From contig NZ_CP115543.1 of the NCBI RefSeq assembly GCF_031834615.1, forward strand, positions 1,685,001 through 1,749,000: 64,000 nt of DNA, written 5' to 3'. Below are positions 16,449 to 25,586 of this stretch, in pieces. A model generated the notes under the pieces. That model saw nothing but the letters and a program-made list of their open reading frames with translations. It had not been told where the DNA came from and made no database searches. Position numbers and translations under genes: made by a program. Source of the DNA: Stenotrophomonas aracearum. GTDB taxonomy: Bacteria > Pseudomonadota > Gammaproteobacteria > Xanthomonadales > Xanthomonadaceae. The number at the start of each line of letters is the position of its first letter. Position 1 is the stretch's first letter.

Positions 16449-17825
16449 TTACATCTTGCGCACGCGGAAACGCCTGCCCTTGATCTTGCCGGCTTCCAGC
16501 CGCGCGATCGCCTTGCCCACATGCTCGCGCGCGATCGCCACGTACGAACGCGTGGCGTAGATGTCGATCTTGCCGATCACCTTGGCCGACAATCCGGCCT
16601 CGCCGGTCAGCGCGCCGAGGATGTCGCCCGGGCGCAGCTTGTCGGTCTTGCCGCCGTCGATGCGCAGGGTGGCCATGGCGGCCTGCGGCAGCACCGACGG
16701 GCGCGCGGTCGCCAGTGGCGTCTTCTGCCAGTCCAGCGGCTTGCCCTGGGCGGCTTCCAGCGCCTCGGCGCGGTTGCGCTCGCGCCCGGTCACCAGGCTG
16801 ATCGCCAGCCCGGTGGCACCGGCGCGGCCGGTCCGGCCAACGCGGTGTTCGTAGGTTTCGATGTCGGTGGGCAGCTCGTAATTGATCACCGCCGCCAGGT
16901 CCTGCACGTCCAGCCCGCGCGCGGCCACGTCGCTGGCGACGAGCACGTTGCAGCTGCGGTTTGCGAAGCGCACCAGCACTTCGTCGCGGTCGCGCTGTTC
17001 CATTTCACCGTGCAGCGGCAGCGCCGAGAAACCGAACTCCTGCAGCGACACCGCCACGTCGTCCACATCGCGGCGGGTGTTGCAGAACACCACGGTCGAT
17101 TCCGGGGTGTACTTCAGCAGCAGGCCGGCCAGCGCCTTCTGCTTGCTGGCCAGGTCGACCTCGCAGAACAGGTGGCGGATCGCCGGGGCGTGGTCGGCGC
17201 CTTCCACGGTCACTTCGACCGGGTCGCGCAGCAGCACCCGCGCGATCTCCCGGATCTCGTCGGGATAGGTCGCCGAGAACAGCAGCGTCTGCCGATCCTT
17301 GCTGGTGCGCCCGGCAATCTCGCGGATCGGCTCTTCAAAGCCCATGTCGAGCATGCGGTCGGCTTCGTCCAGCACCAGCGTGGTCACCCCGCCCAGTTTC
17401 AGGGCGCGCTTGCGGCCCAGTTCCTGGATCCGGCCCGGGGTGCCGACCACCACGTGCGGGTCATGCGCTTCCAGCGAGGCCAGCTGCGGGCCCAGTGGCA
17501 TGCCGCCGGTGAGCACCACCAGCTTCAGGTTGGGGATGCCGGTGGCCAGCTTGCGGATCTGCTTGCCGACCTGGTCGGCCAGTTCGCGGGTGGGGCACAG
17601 CACCAGCGCCTGCGCGCGGATCACCGCCGGGTCCAGCGCCTGCAGCAGGCCCAGCCCGAACGCCGCGGTCTTGCCGCTGCCGGTGGGGGCCTGTGCGATC
17701 AGGTCGCGGCGCGCCAGGATCGCCGGCAGCGCCTGCGCCTGCACGGGAGTCATCTGGGTATAGCCCAGCGCGTCGATGCCCGCCGCCAGCGAGGCCGACA
17801 GGGGCAGTTCGGAGAATTCGTTCAT
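16449..17825 (-). CDS. dbpA: ATP-dependent RNA helicase DbpA
   Basis: DbpA is a DEAD-box helicase that remodels 23S rRNA during large ribosomal subunit assembly. The 458-residue protein has motif I APTGSGKT, TPGR (Ib), DEAD (LVLDEADRMLD), SAT (LFSATYP), and the C-terminal helicase motifs including HRVGRTGRAG. After the helicase core it carries the DbpA RNA-binding domain (about residues 385-458, DGGKTDKLRPGDILGALTGE...IDIYATRSYVAI), which recognises hairpin 92 of 23S rRNA. The ATG at 17825 gives the standard length. It is divergent from uup, and both start codons lie within 67 bp. Confidence 0.95.
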   Translation of the reverse strand: MNEFSELPLSASLAAGIDALGYTQMTPVQAQALPAILARRDLIAQAPTGSGKTAAFGLGLLQALDPAVIRAQALVLCPTRELADQVGKQIRKLATGIPNLKLVVLTGGMPLGPQLASLEAHDPHVVVGTPGRIQELGRKRALKLGGVTTLVLDEADRMLDMGFEEPIREIAGRTSKDRQTLLFSATYPDEIREIARVLLRDPVEVTVEGADHAPAIRHLFCEVDLASKQKALAGLLLKYTPESTVVFCNTRRDVDDVAVSLQEFGFSALPLHGEMEQRDRDEVLVRFANRSCNVLVASDVAARGLDVQDLAAVINYELPTDIETYEHRVGRTGRAGATGLAISLVTGRERNRAEALEAAQGKPLDWQKTPLATARPSVLPQAAMATLRIDGGKTDKLRPGDILGALTGEAGLSAKVIGKIDIYATRSYVAIAREHVGKAIARLEAGKIKGRRFRVRKM

Positions 17826-17879
17826 GCCACATTCTACCCGTTCGGGCTGCCGCGAGCGACGGCGCGCCCCGCCAGCCCG

Positions 17880-17885
17880 TACAAT
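17880..17885 (+). promoter_or_regulatory. Possible -10 box giving a leaderless uup mRNA
   Basis: TACAAT ends seven bases before the uup ATG at 17892, which puts the predicted transcription start on or next to the start codon. No ribosome binding site precedes the ATG. No good -35 box is visible, so this is tentative. Confidence 0.35.
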
Positions 17886-17891
17886 GGCGGG

Positions 17892-19775
17892 ATGCCTCTG
17901 ATTACTCTGCAAAACGTCGACTTCAGCGTCGGCGGCCCGCTGCTGCTGGAAAAAGCCGAACTGTCGATCGAACCGGGCGAACGCATCGCCCTGATCGGCC
18001 GCAACGGCGCCGGCAAGTCCACCCTGCTCAAGCTGCTGTCCGGCGACCACAAGCCCGACGACGGAGAAGTGCGCGTGCAGCAGGGGGTTCGCATCACCCG
18101 GCTCGAGCAGGAAGTGCCGCACGGCGCGGCCGGCAGCGTGTTCGACGTGGTCGCCGACGGCCTCGGCGAGCTGGGCCAGTGGCTGGCCGAGTTCCATCAT
18201 CTGAGCGTGGCCGAGGAGTTTGACGGCGATGCCCTGGCGGCCGTGCAGGCCAGGATCGACGCCGCAAACGGCTGGGGCCTGGACCAGCGCGTCAGCGAAA
18301 CCCTGACCAAGCTCGACCTCGACGGCGATGCCGAGTTCGCACGCCTGTCCGGCGGCATGAAGCGCCGCGTGCTGCTCGGCCGCGCGCTGGTCTCGGCACC
18401 GGACCTGCTGCTGCTGGACGAACCGACCAACCACCTAGACATCGAAGCCATCGACTGGCTGGAAATGTTCCTGAAGAACTGGAACGGCAGCGTGGTGTTC
18501 GTCACCCATGACCGCCGCTTCCTGCGCGCGCTGGCCACCCGCATCGTCGAGATCGACCGCGGCCAGGTCACCAGCTGGCCGGGCGACTGGGCCAACTACG
18601 AGCGTCGCCGCGAAGAGCGACTGAACGCGCAGGCGCAGGAAAACGCGCGCTTCGACAAACTGCTGGCCCAGGAAGAAGTCTGGATCCGGCAGGGCATCAA
18701 GGCCCGCCGCACCCGTGACGAGGGCCGCGTGCGCCGCCTCAAGGCCATGCGCACCGAACGGTCGCAGCGTCGCGAGCTCGGTGGCAACGTGCGCATGGAG
18801 GCCTCCCAGGCGGAGAACTCCGGCAAGAAGGTGATCGACGTCAAGGACATCTCCTTCGCGTTCGGCGACCGGGTGATGGTCAAGGACTTCAGCACCACCA
18901 TCCTGCGCGGCGACCGGATCGGCCTGATCGGCCCCAACGGCAGCGGCAAGACCACCCTGCTCAAGCTGCTGCTGGGCGACCTCGCACCGGACAGCGGCGA
19001 AGTGCGCGCCGGCACCAACCTGCAGATCGCGTATTTCGACCAGTACCGTTCGGTGCTGCGCGAAGACTGGACCGCGATCGAGAACGTGGCCGAAGGCCGC
19101 GATTTCCTCGAGGTCAACGGCAAGCGCAAGCACGTGCATGCCTACCTGCAGGACTTCCTGTTCACCCCCGAGCGTGCGCGCGCGCCGATCACTCGCCTGT
19201 CCGGTGGCGAGCGCAACCGCCTGCTGCTGGCCAAGCTGTTCGCGCAGCCGTCCAACCTGCTGGTGATGGACGAACCGACCAACGACCTCGACGTGGAAAC
19301 GCTGGAACTGCTCGAAGAGCTGCTCGGCGATTACACCGGCACGCTGCTGCTGGTCAGCCACGACCGTGACTTCCTCGACAACGTGGTGACCTCCACCATG
19401 GTGATGGAAGGCAACGGCGTGGTCGGCGAGTACGTGGGTGGCTACAGCGACTGGCAGCGCCATGCGGCGCGCGTCGAAGCCGCGGCCGCGCCGGTTGCAG
19501 CGGCGAAGCCGGCTGCGGCCCCGGTCGCGGCGGCTGCCGCACCGGCGCCGACGGCCAGGCGCAAGCTCAGCTTCAAGGACCAGCGCGAGCTGGAACAGCT
19601 GCCGCAGAAGATCGAGACCCTGGAAAAGGACGTCGAAGGCCTGACCGCCGCGATGAACGATCCGGCGTTCTACCAGCGCAGCGCACCGGACATGGCCGCG
19701 CACACCCAGCAGCTGGGCAAGGTGCAGGCGGAGCTGGACGCCGCCTACAAGCGTTGGGAAGAGCTCGACAATTGA
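17892..19775 (+). CDS. uup: ABC-F family ATPase Uup
   Basis: Uup is a soluble tandem ABC ATPase without membrane domains, linked in E. coli to ribosome function and to the precise excision of transposons. The 627-residue protein has two nucleotide-binding domains: Walker A GRNGAGKST (36-44) with signature LSGGMKRR, and Walker A GPNGSGKTT (near 347) with signature LSGGERNR. Between them is the ABC-F linker rich in arginine and glutamate. It ends with an alanine/proline-rich spacer (about 530-555) and a Uup-type C-terminal coiled coil (FKDQRELEQLPQKIETLEKDV) that binds DNA in E. coli. This C-terminal domain separates it from EttA. A GTAG palindrome follows 4 bp after the stop codon. Confidence 0.93.
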   Translation: MPLITLQNVDFSVGGPLLLEKAELSIEPGERIALIGRNGAGKSTLLKLLSGDHKPDDGEVRVQQGVRITRLEQEVPHGAAGSVFDVVADGLGELGQWLAEFHHLSVAEEFDGDALAAVQARIDAANGWGLDQRVSETLTKLDLDGDAEFARLSGGMKRRVLLGRALVSAPDLLLLDEPTNHLDIEAIDWLEMFLKNWNGSVVFVTHDRRFLRALATRIVEIDRGQVTSWPGDWANYERRREERLNAQAQENARFDKLLAQEEVWIRQGIKARRTRDEGRVRRLKAMRTERSQRRELGGNVRMEASQAENSGKKVIDVKDISFAFGDRVMVKDFSTTILRGDRIGLIGPNGSGKTTLLKLLLGDLAPDSGEVRAGTNLQIAYFDQYRSVLREDWTAIENVAEGRDFLEVNGKRKHVHAYLQDFLFTPERARAPITRLSGGERNRLLLAKLFAQPSNLLVMDEPTNDLDVETLELLEELLGDYTGTLLLVSHDRDFLDNVVTSTMVMEGNGVVGEYVGGYSDWQRHAARVEAAAAPVAAAKPAAAPVAAAAAPAPTARRKLSFKDQRELEQLPQKIETLEKDVEGLTAAMNDPAFYQRSAPDMAAHTQQLGKVQAELDAAYKRWEELDN

Positions 19776-19779
19776 GGAA

Positions 19780-19853
19780 CAGCCGGGCAGAGCCCGGCTC
19801 TACGCCGTAGTGCCTAGCTCTGCCCGGCAGCGATGCGTGTAATCACGCATCGC
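19780..19853. repeat. SMAG palindromes and convergent hairpin after uup
   Basis: CAGCCGGGC..GCCCGGCTCTAC at 19780-19803 (GTAG on the minus strand) faces a degenerate inverted copy starting GTAG at 19807-19830. A perfect 10-bp stem (19830-19839 with 19844-19853, loop TAAT) follows directly. Together they separate the convergent uup and cytochrome genes and probably end both transcripts, though there is no T run. Confidence 0.7.
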
Positions 19854-19862
19854 CCGCACCGG

Positions 19863-20324
19863 TCACTTCAACCCGTGCAGATCCCGCAACTGGCTCGGCC
19901 GCGAGCCGAAGAACGCCGCCAGGTCGGCAATATCCTGATCGGTCAGCTCCGCTGCCTGCGGCGTCATCAGCGCATGCTGGCGGTCGCCGGCACGGTAGGC
20001 CTGCAACGCATGGGCGAGGTAATCGCCGTACTGTCCCCCCAGCTTCGGGTAGGTCGGGTCGATCGGGTTGTTGCCGTCGGCGCCGTGGCAGTCGATGCAG
20101 CTCTGGTTGGTCGCCTTGCTGCGGCGCTGGGCAAGCCCCTCACCGTGGCCGATGCGGCCCGCCGGCAGGCCGGCAGAAGAACCTGACCCGTGCTCACCAC
20201 TGGCGTGGCCCGGGTCGGCGGCGGAATCTGCGCTGTTTTCCACCTGCGACTGCGAACAGGCAGCCAGCAGCAGGGTAACGGACAGGGCGATGGCGTAACG
20301 CTTGAATCGCGTGGCTTTCGTCAT
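19863..20324 (-). CDS. Membrane-anchored class I cytochrome c (lipoprotein)
   Basis: This 153-residue protein has a lipoprotein signal peptide (ALSVTLLLAACSQ, lipid-modified Cys at about residue 23), a charged and serine-rich linker and one c-type heme site, CIDCH (76-80), followed by the cytochrome c family pattern NPIDPTYPKLGGQYGDYLAHALQAYRAGDR. A methionine in HALMTPQAAELTDQDIADLAAFF is a candidate sixth heme ligand. It resembles cytochrome c4/c5-type electron carriers that feed terminal oxidases. It starts 8 bp after the second cytochrome gene ends, so the two form an operon. The partner it donates electrons to is not in this window. Confidence 0.88.
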   Translation of the reverse strand: MTKATRFKRYAIALSVTLLLAACSQSQVENSADSAADPGHASGEHGSGSSAGLPAGRIGHGEGLAQRRSKATNQSCIDCHGADGNNPIDPTYPKLGGQYGDYLAHALQAYRAGDRQHALMTPQAAELTDQDIADLAAFFGSRPSQLRDLHGLK

Positions 20325-20332
20325 GAGCGCGC

Positions 20333-20743
20333 TTATTTGACGGTGGACAGGTAAACAGCGAGATCGGCGATCTCCTGTTCGCTGAAACTCATGGACTGCG
20401 CCTGCATCGTCGGATGCCGGCGCTTGCCCGTGCGGTACTCGCTCAGCGCCTGGCTGAGGTACTGCTGGGTCTGCCCACCGATCTTGGGCACCCGGTAACT
20501 GGGGTAGGCGTTCTTGTACCCGGTGATGCCGTGGCACCCCTGGCACGTGTAGGCGAGCACCCGGCCGTTGTCGAACTGCCCGGTCAGGGCGGCCGGGGCG
20601 GCCGGGGCGGCGGGCGCGGCTGCCGGGGCAGCGGCGGGTACGGCGGGTACGGCTGGAGCTGGAGCAGGTGCGGCCTGGACGGCAACCCCGAAGGGCAGGA
20701 GGACGGCCAGAGCAAGACAAGCGGCGAGCGGCTGCGGGCGCAT
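20333..20743 (-). CDS. Periplasmic class I cytochrome c
   Basis: This 136-residue protein begins with a Sec signal peptide (cleavage probably after AVQA, residue 24), then an alanine/proline repeat linker (about 25-52), then a single-heme domain with CQGCH (67-71). The domain resembles the downstream cytochrome (KNAYPSYRVPKIGGQTQQYLSQALSEYRTGKR, with candidate methionines in HPTMQAQSMSF), so the pair arose by duplication. The first of the two genes in the operon, it has a plausible promoter at 20803-20831. Likely a soluble or extended periplasmic electron carrier; the proline/alanine stretch could act as a tether. Confidence 0.88.
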   Translation of the reverse strand: MRPQPLAACLALAVLLPFGVAVQAAPAPAPAVPAVPAAAPAAAPAAPAAPAALTGQFDNGRVLAYTCQGCHGITGYKNAYPSYRVPKIGGQTQQYLSQALSEYRTGKRRHPTMQAQSMSFSEQEIADLAVYLSTVK

Positions 20744-20802
20744 GATGTCGTTTCCGATATACGGGTTCTGGTCGTTCCGGCGTGGGGTACGGAACTGACC
20801 CG

Positions 20803-20831
20803 AGTATAGCCTGCGTTTTCATCTAGCTGAA
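20803..20831 (-). promoter_or_regulatory. Probable sigma-70-type promoter of the cytochrome c pair
   Basis: On the minus strand, TATACT (20808-20803) is preceded by a 17-bp spacer and TTCAGC (20831-20826). The -10 box is strong and the -35 box modest. The predicted start lies about 55 bp before the ATG at 20743. The remaining 120 bp towards the efflux operon must contain that operon's promoter, which I could not place. Confidence 0.5.
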
Positions 20832-20949
20832 ACCGGGCATTGCCGACAGGCGGCCGCAGGTCACCATGACCTTTGGGATATGGTGTAGTCGTGACGTGGT
20901 GCATTACTTTGCTACCACACCTGCCCACGCATCCTTCAGGGACACGACG

Positions 20950-22098
20950 ATGTTGCGAATCTCTCTTCTGCCCGGCCGCACCGGAACCTGCGCCGCGGCG
21001 CTGATCATCTCCACCTCGCTGCTGCTGGGCGGCTGCGGCGCCGGTGGCCCGGCCGGCGACGCGGCGGCCGCCGAAAAGGACCCCAAGGCCGAGAAGGCCG
21101 TTGAAGCGGTGCCGGTGGAAGCCGCTGCGGCCACCCGCCGCGCGGTCGCGGCCAGCTACACCGGTACGGCGGCGCTGGAAGCCCGCGCCGAATCGCAGGT
21201 GGTGGCCAAGACCTCCGGCGTGGCGCTGGCCGTGCTGGTCGAGGAAGGCCAGCAGGTGCGTGCCGGCCAGCCGCTGGTGCGGCTGGACCCGGACCGTGCG
21301 CGCCTGGCCGTGGCCCAGAGCGAGGCGCAGATGCGCAAGCTGGAGAACAGCTACCAGCGTGCGCAGAAGCTGGTCGGCCAGCAGATGGTCAGCGCTGCCG
21401 ACGTGGACCAGCTGCGTTACGACCTGGAAAACGTGCGCGCGCAGTACCGCCTGGCTACGCTCGAGCTGTCCTACACCACGGTGGTGGCGCCGATCTCCGG
21501 TGTGATCGCCTCGCGGTCGATCAAGACCGGCAACTTCGTGCAGATCAACACGCCGATCTTCCGCATCGTCGACAACTCGCGGCTGGAGGCCACCCTCAAC
21601 GTGCCCGAGCGCGAACTGGCCACGCTGCGTCCGGGCCAGCCGGTGACCCTGGTGGCCGACGCGCTGCCGGGCAAATCCTTCCCCGGCAAGGTCGACCGCA
21701 TCTCGCCGGTGGTCGATGCCGGCAGCGGCACCTTCCGTGTCGTAAGCGGCTTCGGCGAAGGTGCCGAAGGCCTGCAGCCTGGCATGTTCGGTCGCATCCG
21801 GATCGACTACGACCAGCGCGCCGACGCGCTGGTGGTGCCGCGCCTGGCCCTGCTCGACGACGGCGACCCGGCCGTGTTCCGCGTGCGTGACGGCAAGGTC
21901 GCACGGGTCCCGGTCAAGCTGGGCTACGCCGAAGGGCCGTGGGTGGAAATCCGCGACGGCCTGGTCGCCGGCGACAAGGTCGTGACTGCCGGCAAGGTCG
22001 CGCTGCGCGACGGCACCGCGGTCCAGGTGATCGGCGACAAACCGGCGGCCACCGTGGCCAGCAAGGCTGCCCCGGCCAAGGCGGAGACCCGCCAATGA
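20950..22098 (+). CDS. RND efflux membrane fusion (periplasmic adaptor) lipoprotein
   Basis: The 382-residue protein is the periplasmic adaptor of a tripartite RND transporter. It has a lipoprotein signal (ISTSLLLGGCG, Cys29), a lipoyl/barrel-sandwich half (VVAKTSGVALAVLVEEGQQVRAGQPLVRLD), a short coiled-coil hairpin (about 110-150), the second lipoyl half (TTVVAPISGVIASRSIKTGNFV), then beta-barrel and membrane-proximal domains. The C-terminal tail is alanine/lysine-rich. I chose the ATG at 20950 because the signal peptide begins there. Its stop codon overlaps the start of the first pump gene (ATGA), so the three genes are translationally coupled. No regulator gene lies next to it. Confidence 0.9.
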   Translation: MLRISLLPGRTGTCAAALIISTSLLLGGCGAGGPAGDAAAAEKDPKAEKAVEAVPVEAAAATRRAVAASYTGTAALEARAESQVVAKTSGVALAVLVEEGQQVRAGQPLVRLDPDRARLAVAQSEAQMRKLENSYQRAQKLVGQQMVSAADVDQLRYDLENVRAQYRLATLELSYTTVVAPISGVIASRSIKTGNFVQINTPIFRIVDNSRLEATLNVPERELATLRPGQPVTLVADALPGKSFPGKVDRISPVVDAGSGTFRVVSGFGEGAEGLQPGMFGRIRIDYDQRADALVVPRLALLDDGDPAVFRVRDGKVARVPVKLGYAEGPWVEIRDGLVAGDKVVTAGKVALRDGTAVQVIGDKPAATVASKAAPAKAETRQ

Positions 22099-25000
22099 GT
22101 CCGGCCGGCCACGACCACCCGGACGCCCCCGGCGGCGGCCTGGTGGAGTTCGCCACCCGCCGCCGCGTCACCATTTTCATGTTCATGATCACCCTGGTGC
22201 TGTTCGGGTTGATCGCACTGGGCAACCTCAAGGTCAACCTGCTGCCCGACCTGAGCTATCCCACCCTGACCGTGCGCACCGAGTACACCGGTGCAGCCCC
22301 GACCGAGATCGAAACGCTGATCACCGAACCGGTCGAAGAGGCCGTGGGCGTGGTCAAGAACCTGCGCAAGCTCAAGTCGATCTCGCGCACCGGGCAGAGC
22401 GATGTGGTGCTCGAGTTTGCCTGGGGCACCAACATGGACCAGGCCGGCCTGGAGGTGCGCGACAAGATGGAAGCGCTGAACCTGCCACTGGAGGCCAAGG
22501 CCCCGGTGCTGCTGCGCTTCAATCCGTCCACCGCGCCGATCATGCGCCTGGTGATCGCGTCCAGGGCCGACCCGGCCAGCGACGCCGACGCCGTGCGCCA
22601 GCTCACCGCGTTGCGCCGCTATGCCGACGAAGACCTGAAGAAGAAACTGGAACCGGTGGCCGGCGTGGCGGCGGTGAAGGTCGGCGGTGGCCTCGAGGAC
22701 GAGATCCAGGTCGACATCGACCAGCAGAAGCTGGCCCAGCTCAACCTGCCGATCGACAACGTCATCAAGCGCCTCAAGGAAGAGAACATCAACATTTCCG
22801 GCGGCCGCCTGGAGGAGGGCTCGCAGCGCTTCCTGGTGCGCACCGTCAACCAGTTCGCCGACCTGGAGGACATCCGCAACCTGCTGGTGACCACCCAGGG
22901 CAGCACCGGCAGCGCGGCCGACGCGGCCATGCAGCAGATGTTCGCGATTGCCGCCTCCAGCGGTTCGGACGCGGCCATCGCCGCCGCCTCGGCCGCGCAG
23001 AGCGCTTCCAGCAGCAGCTCCACCACCATCGCCAACGGCGTGCCGGTGCGCCTGAAGGATGTCGCCACCGTGCGCCAGGGCTTCAAGGAACGCGAGGCGA
23101 TCATCCGCCTGGGCGGTCGTGAAGCGGTGGAACTGGCGATCTACAAGGAAGGCGACGCCAATACCGTGGCCACCGCCGAAGCACTGCGTGCCAAGCTCGA
23201 ACAGATCAAGGCGCAGATCCCGGGCGATGCCGAACTGACCACGATTGAAGACCAGTCGCGCTTCATCGAACACGCGATCAGCGACGTCAAGAAGGACGCG
23301 GTGATCGGTGGCCTGCTGGCGATCCTGATCATCTTCCTGTTCCTGCGTGACGGCTGGAGCACCTTCGTGATCAGCCTGTCACTGCCGGTCTCGATCATCA
23401 CCACCTTCTTCTTCATGGGCCAGCTCGGGCTGAGCTTGAACGTGATGTCGCTGGGCGGCCTGGCACTGGCCACCGGGCTGGTGGTGGACGACTCGATCGT
23501 GGTGCTGGAGAGCATCGCCAAGGCGCGCGAACGCGGCCTCGGCATCCTGCAGGCGGCCATTGCCGGTACCCGCGAAGTGAGCATGGCGGTGGTCGCCTCG
23601 ACCCTGACCACCATCGCGGTGTTCCTGCCCCTGGTGTTCGTCGACGGCATCGCCGGCCAGCTGTTCCGCGACCAGGCGCTGACCGTGGCGATCGCCATTG
23701 CGATCTCGCTGCTGGTGGCGATGACCCTGATTCCGATGCTGAGCTCGCTCAAGGGCCGCCCGCCGCTGGCGTTCCCGGAAGAACCGGCGCACGCCACGTG
23801 GCAGCCGCAGAATCGCTGGCTCAAGCCGGTGGCCGGCGGTCGTCGCGGGCTGGGTGCGCTGGTGCGCTGGACCGTGTTCGGTATCGCCTGGGCAATCGTC
23901 AAAGTGTGGCGTGGCCTCACCGCCGTCATCGGTCCGGTGATGCGCAAGGCCAGCGACCTGGCGATGAAGCCATATGCCGGTGCCGAGCGCGGCTACCTGA
24001 AGCTGCTGCCCAGCGCGCTGGCCCATCCGGGCAAGGTGCTGGGGCTGGCCGCGCTGGCGTTCTTCGCCACGATGGCGCTGGTGCCGATGCTGGGCGCGGA
24101 CCTGATTCCGCAGCTGGCCCAGGACCGTTTTGAAATGACCGCCAAGCTGCCGGCCGGTACGCCGCTGAAGCAGACCGATGCGTTGGTGCGCGAGCTGCAG
24201 CTGGCCCACGCCAAGGACGACAGCATCACCTCGCTGTACGGCGTCAGTGGCAGCGGCACGCGGCTGGATGCCAGCCCGACCGAGAGTGGCGAGAACATCG
24301 GCAAGCTCACCGTGGTCATGGCCGACGGTGGCAGTGCGCGCACCGAAGCGGCGATCACCGAACGCCTGCGTGCGTCGATGAAGGGCCATCCGGGCGTGCA
24401 GGTCGACTTCGCGCGGCCGGCCTTGTTCAGCTTCTCCACGCCGCTGGAAGTGGAACTGCGCGGCCAGGACATGGCGACGCTGGAACACGCGGGCCAGGCG
24501 CTGGCCGCACGGCTGCGTGCCAACCCGCACTACGCCGACGTCAAGTTGACGGTGGAAGAGGGCTTCCCGGAAATCCAGATCCGCTTCGACCAGGAACGCG
24601 CCGGTGCGCTGGGCCTGACCACGCGCCAGATCGCCGACGTGGTGGTCAAGAAGGTGCGCGGCGACGTGGCCACGCGTTACAGCTTCCGCGACCGCAAGAT
24701 CGACGTGCTGGTGCGTGCCCAGGAAGGCGACCGTGCCAGCGTGGAGGGCATCCGCCGGCTGATCGTCAATCCGGGCAGTTCGCGGCCGGTGACGCTGGAT
24801 GCGGTGGCGGACGTGGTCGCCACCAACGGCCCGAGCGAGATCCATCGCGCCGACCAGACCCGCGTGGCGGTGGTCTCGGCCAACCTGCGTGACATCGACC
24901 TCGGCGGCGCCGTGCGCGAAGTGCAGGAGATGGTGGCCCGGGAGCCGCTGGGTGCCGGCGTGGGCATGCATATTGGCGGGCAGGGCGAGGAGCTGGCCGA

Positions 25001-25586
25001 GTCGGCGCGTTCGCTGATCTTCGCCTTCGGCCTGGCGATCTTCCTGGTCTACCTGGTGATGGCCTCGCAGTTCGAATCGCTGCTGCATCCGTTCGTGATC
25101 CTGTTCACCATCCCGCTGGCCCTGGTCGGCGCGATCCTCGCGCTGATGCTGACCGGCAAGCCGATCTCGGTGGTGGTGTTCATCGGCCTGATCCTGCTGG
25201 TCGGGCTGGTCACCAAGAACGCGATCATCCTGATCGACAAGGTCAACCAGCTGCGCGAGGCCGGCGTGGCCAAGCACCAGGCGCTGGTGGAAGGTGCACG
25301 TTCGCGCCTTCGCCCGATCATCATGACCACGCTGTGCACCCTGTTCGGCTTCCTGCCGCTGGCGGTGGCGATGGGCGAGGGGGCCGAAGTGCGCGCGCCG
25401 ATGGCGATCACCGTGATCGGCGGCCTGCTGGTTTCCACCCTGTTGACCCTGCTGGTGATCCCGGTGGTGTACGACCTGCTCGACCGTCGTGGCGATGCCT
25501 ACTACCGCGAGCGCGGCCGCAAGCACCACATGGATGCCGCGGCTACCCCGGGTACGGCCGGCGACGCGGCACAGGAGCCGGCATGA
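22095..25586 (+). CDS. RND efflux transporter, inner-membrane pump 1 (long form)
   Basis: At 1163 residues this is about 100-130 longer than typical AcrB-type pumps. It has the RND layout: first membrane helix (VTIFMFMITLVLFGLIALG), periplasmic porter loops, TM2-6 with the proton-relay motif GLVVDDSIVVLESI (aspartates near residue 465), second porter region, then TM8-12 with VGLVTKNAIILID. Two extensions explain its length. One is a serine/alanine-rich insert (about 270-315, containing SGSDAAIAAASAAQSASSSS) in the first porter loop. The other is a long cytoplasmic loop of about 80 residues between TM6 and TM7 (KGRPPLAFPEEPAHATWQPQ onwards). Substrate cannot be inferred. Start and stop codons overlap those of both neighbours. 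Confidence 0.9.
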   Translation: MSPAGHDHPDAPGGGLVEFATRRRVTIFMFMITLVLFGLIALGNLKVNLLPDLSYPTLTVRTEYTGAAPTEIETLITEPVEEAVGVVKNLRKLKSISRTGQSDVVLEFAWGTNMDQAGLEVRDKMEALNLPLEAKAPVLLRFNPSTAPIMRLVIASRADPASDADAVRQLTALRRYADEDLKKKLEPVAGVAAVKVGGGLEDEIQVDIDQQKLAQLNLPIDNVIKRLKEENINISGGRLEEGSQRFLVRTVNQFADLEDIRNLLVTTQGSTGSAADAAMQQMFAIAASSGSDAAIAAASAAQSASSSSSTTIANGVPVRLKDVATVRQGFKEREAIIRLGGREAVELAIYKEGDANTVATAEALRAKLEQIKAQIPGDAELTTIEDQSRFIEHAISDVKKDAVIGGLLAILIIFLFLRDGWSTFVISLSLPVSIITTFFFMGQLGLSLNVMSLGGLALATGLVVDDSIVVLESIAKARERGLGILQAAIAGTREVSMAVVASTLTTIAVFLPLVFVDGIAGQLFRDQALTVAIAIAISLLVAMTLIPMLSSLKGRPPLAFPEEPAHATWQPQNRWLKPVAGGRRGLGALVRWTVFGIAWAIVKVWRGLTAVIGPVMRKASDLAMKPYAGAERGYLKLLPSALAHPGKVLGLAALAFFATMALVPMLGADLIPQLAQDRFEMTAKLPAGTPLKQTDALVRELQLAHAKDDSITSLYGVSGSGTRLDASPTESGENIGKLTVVMADGGSARTEAAITERLRASMKGHPGVQVDFARPALFSFSTPLEVELRGQDMATLEHAGQALAARLRANPHYADVKLTVEEGFPEIQIRFDQERAGALGLTTRQIADVVVKKVRGDVATRYSFRDRKIDVLVRAQEGDRASVEGIRRLIVNPGSSRPVTLDAVADVVATNGPSEIHRADQTRVAVVSANLRDIDLGGAVREVQEMVAREPLGAGVGMHIGGQGEELAESARSLIFAFGLAIFLVYLVMASQFESLLHPFVILFTIPLALVGAILALMLTGKPISVVVFIGLILLVGLVTKNAIILIDKVNQLREAGVAKHQALVEGARSRLRPIIMTTLCTLFGFLPLAVAMGEGAEVRAPMAITVIGGLLVSTLLTLLVIPVVYDLLDRRGDAYYRERGRKHHMDAAATPGTAGDAAQEPA

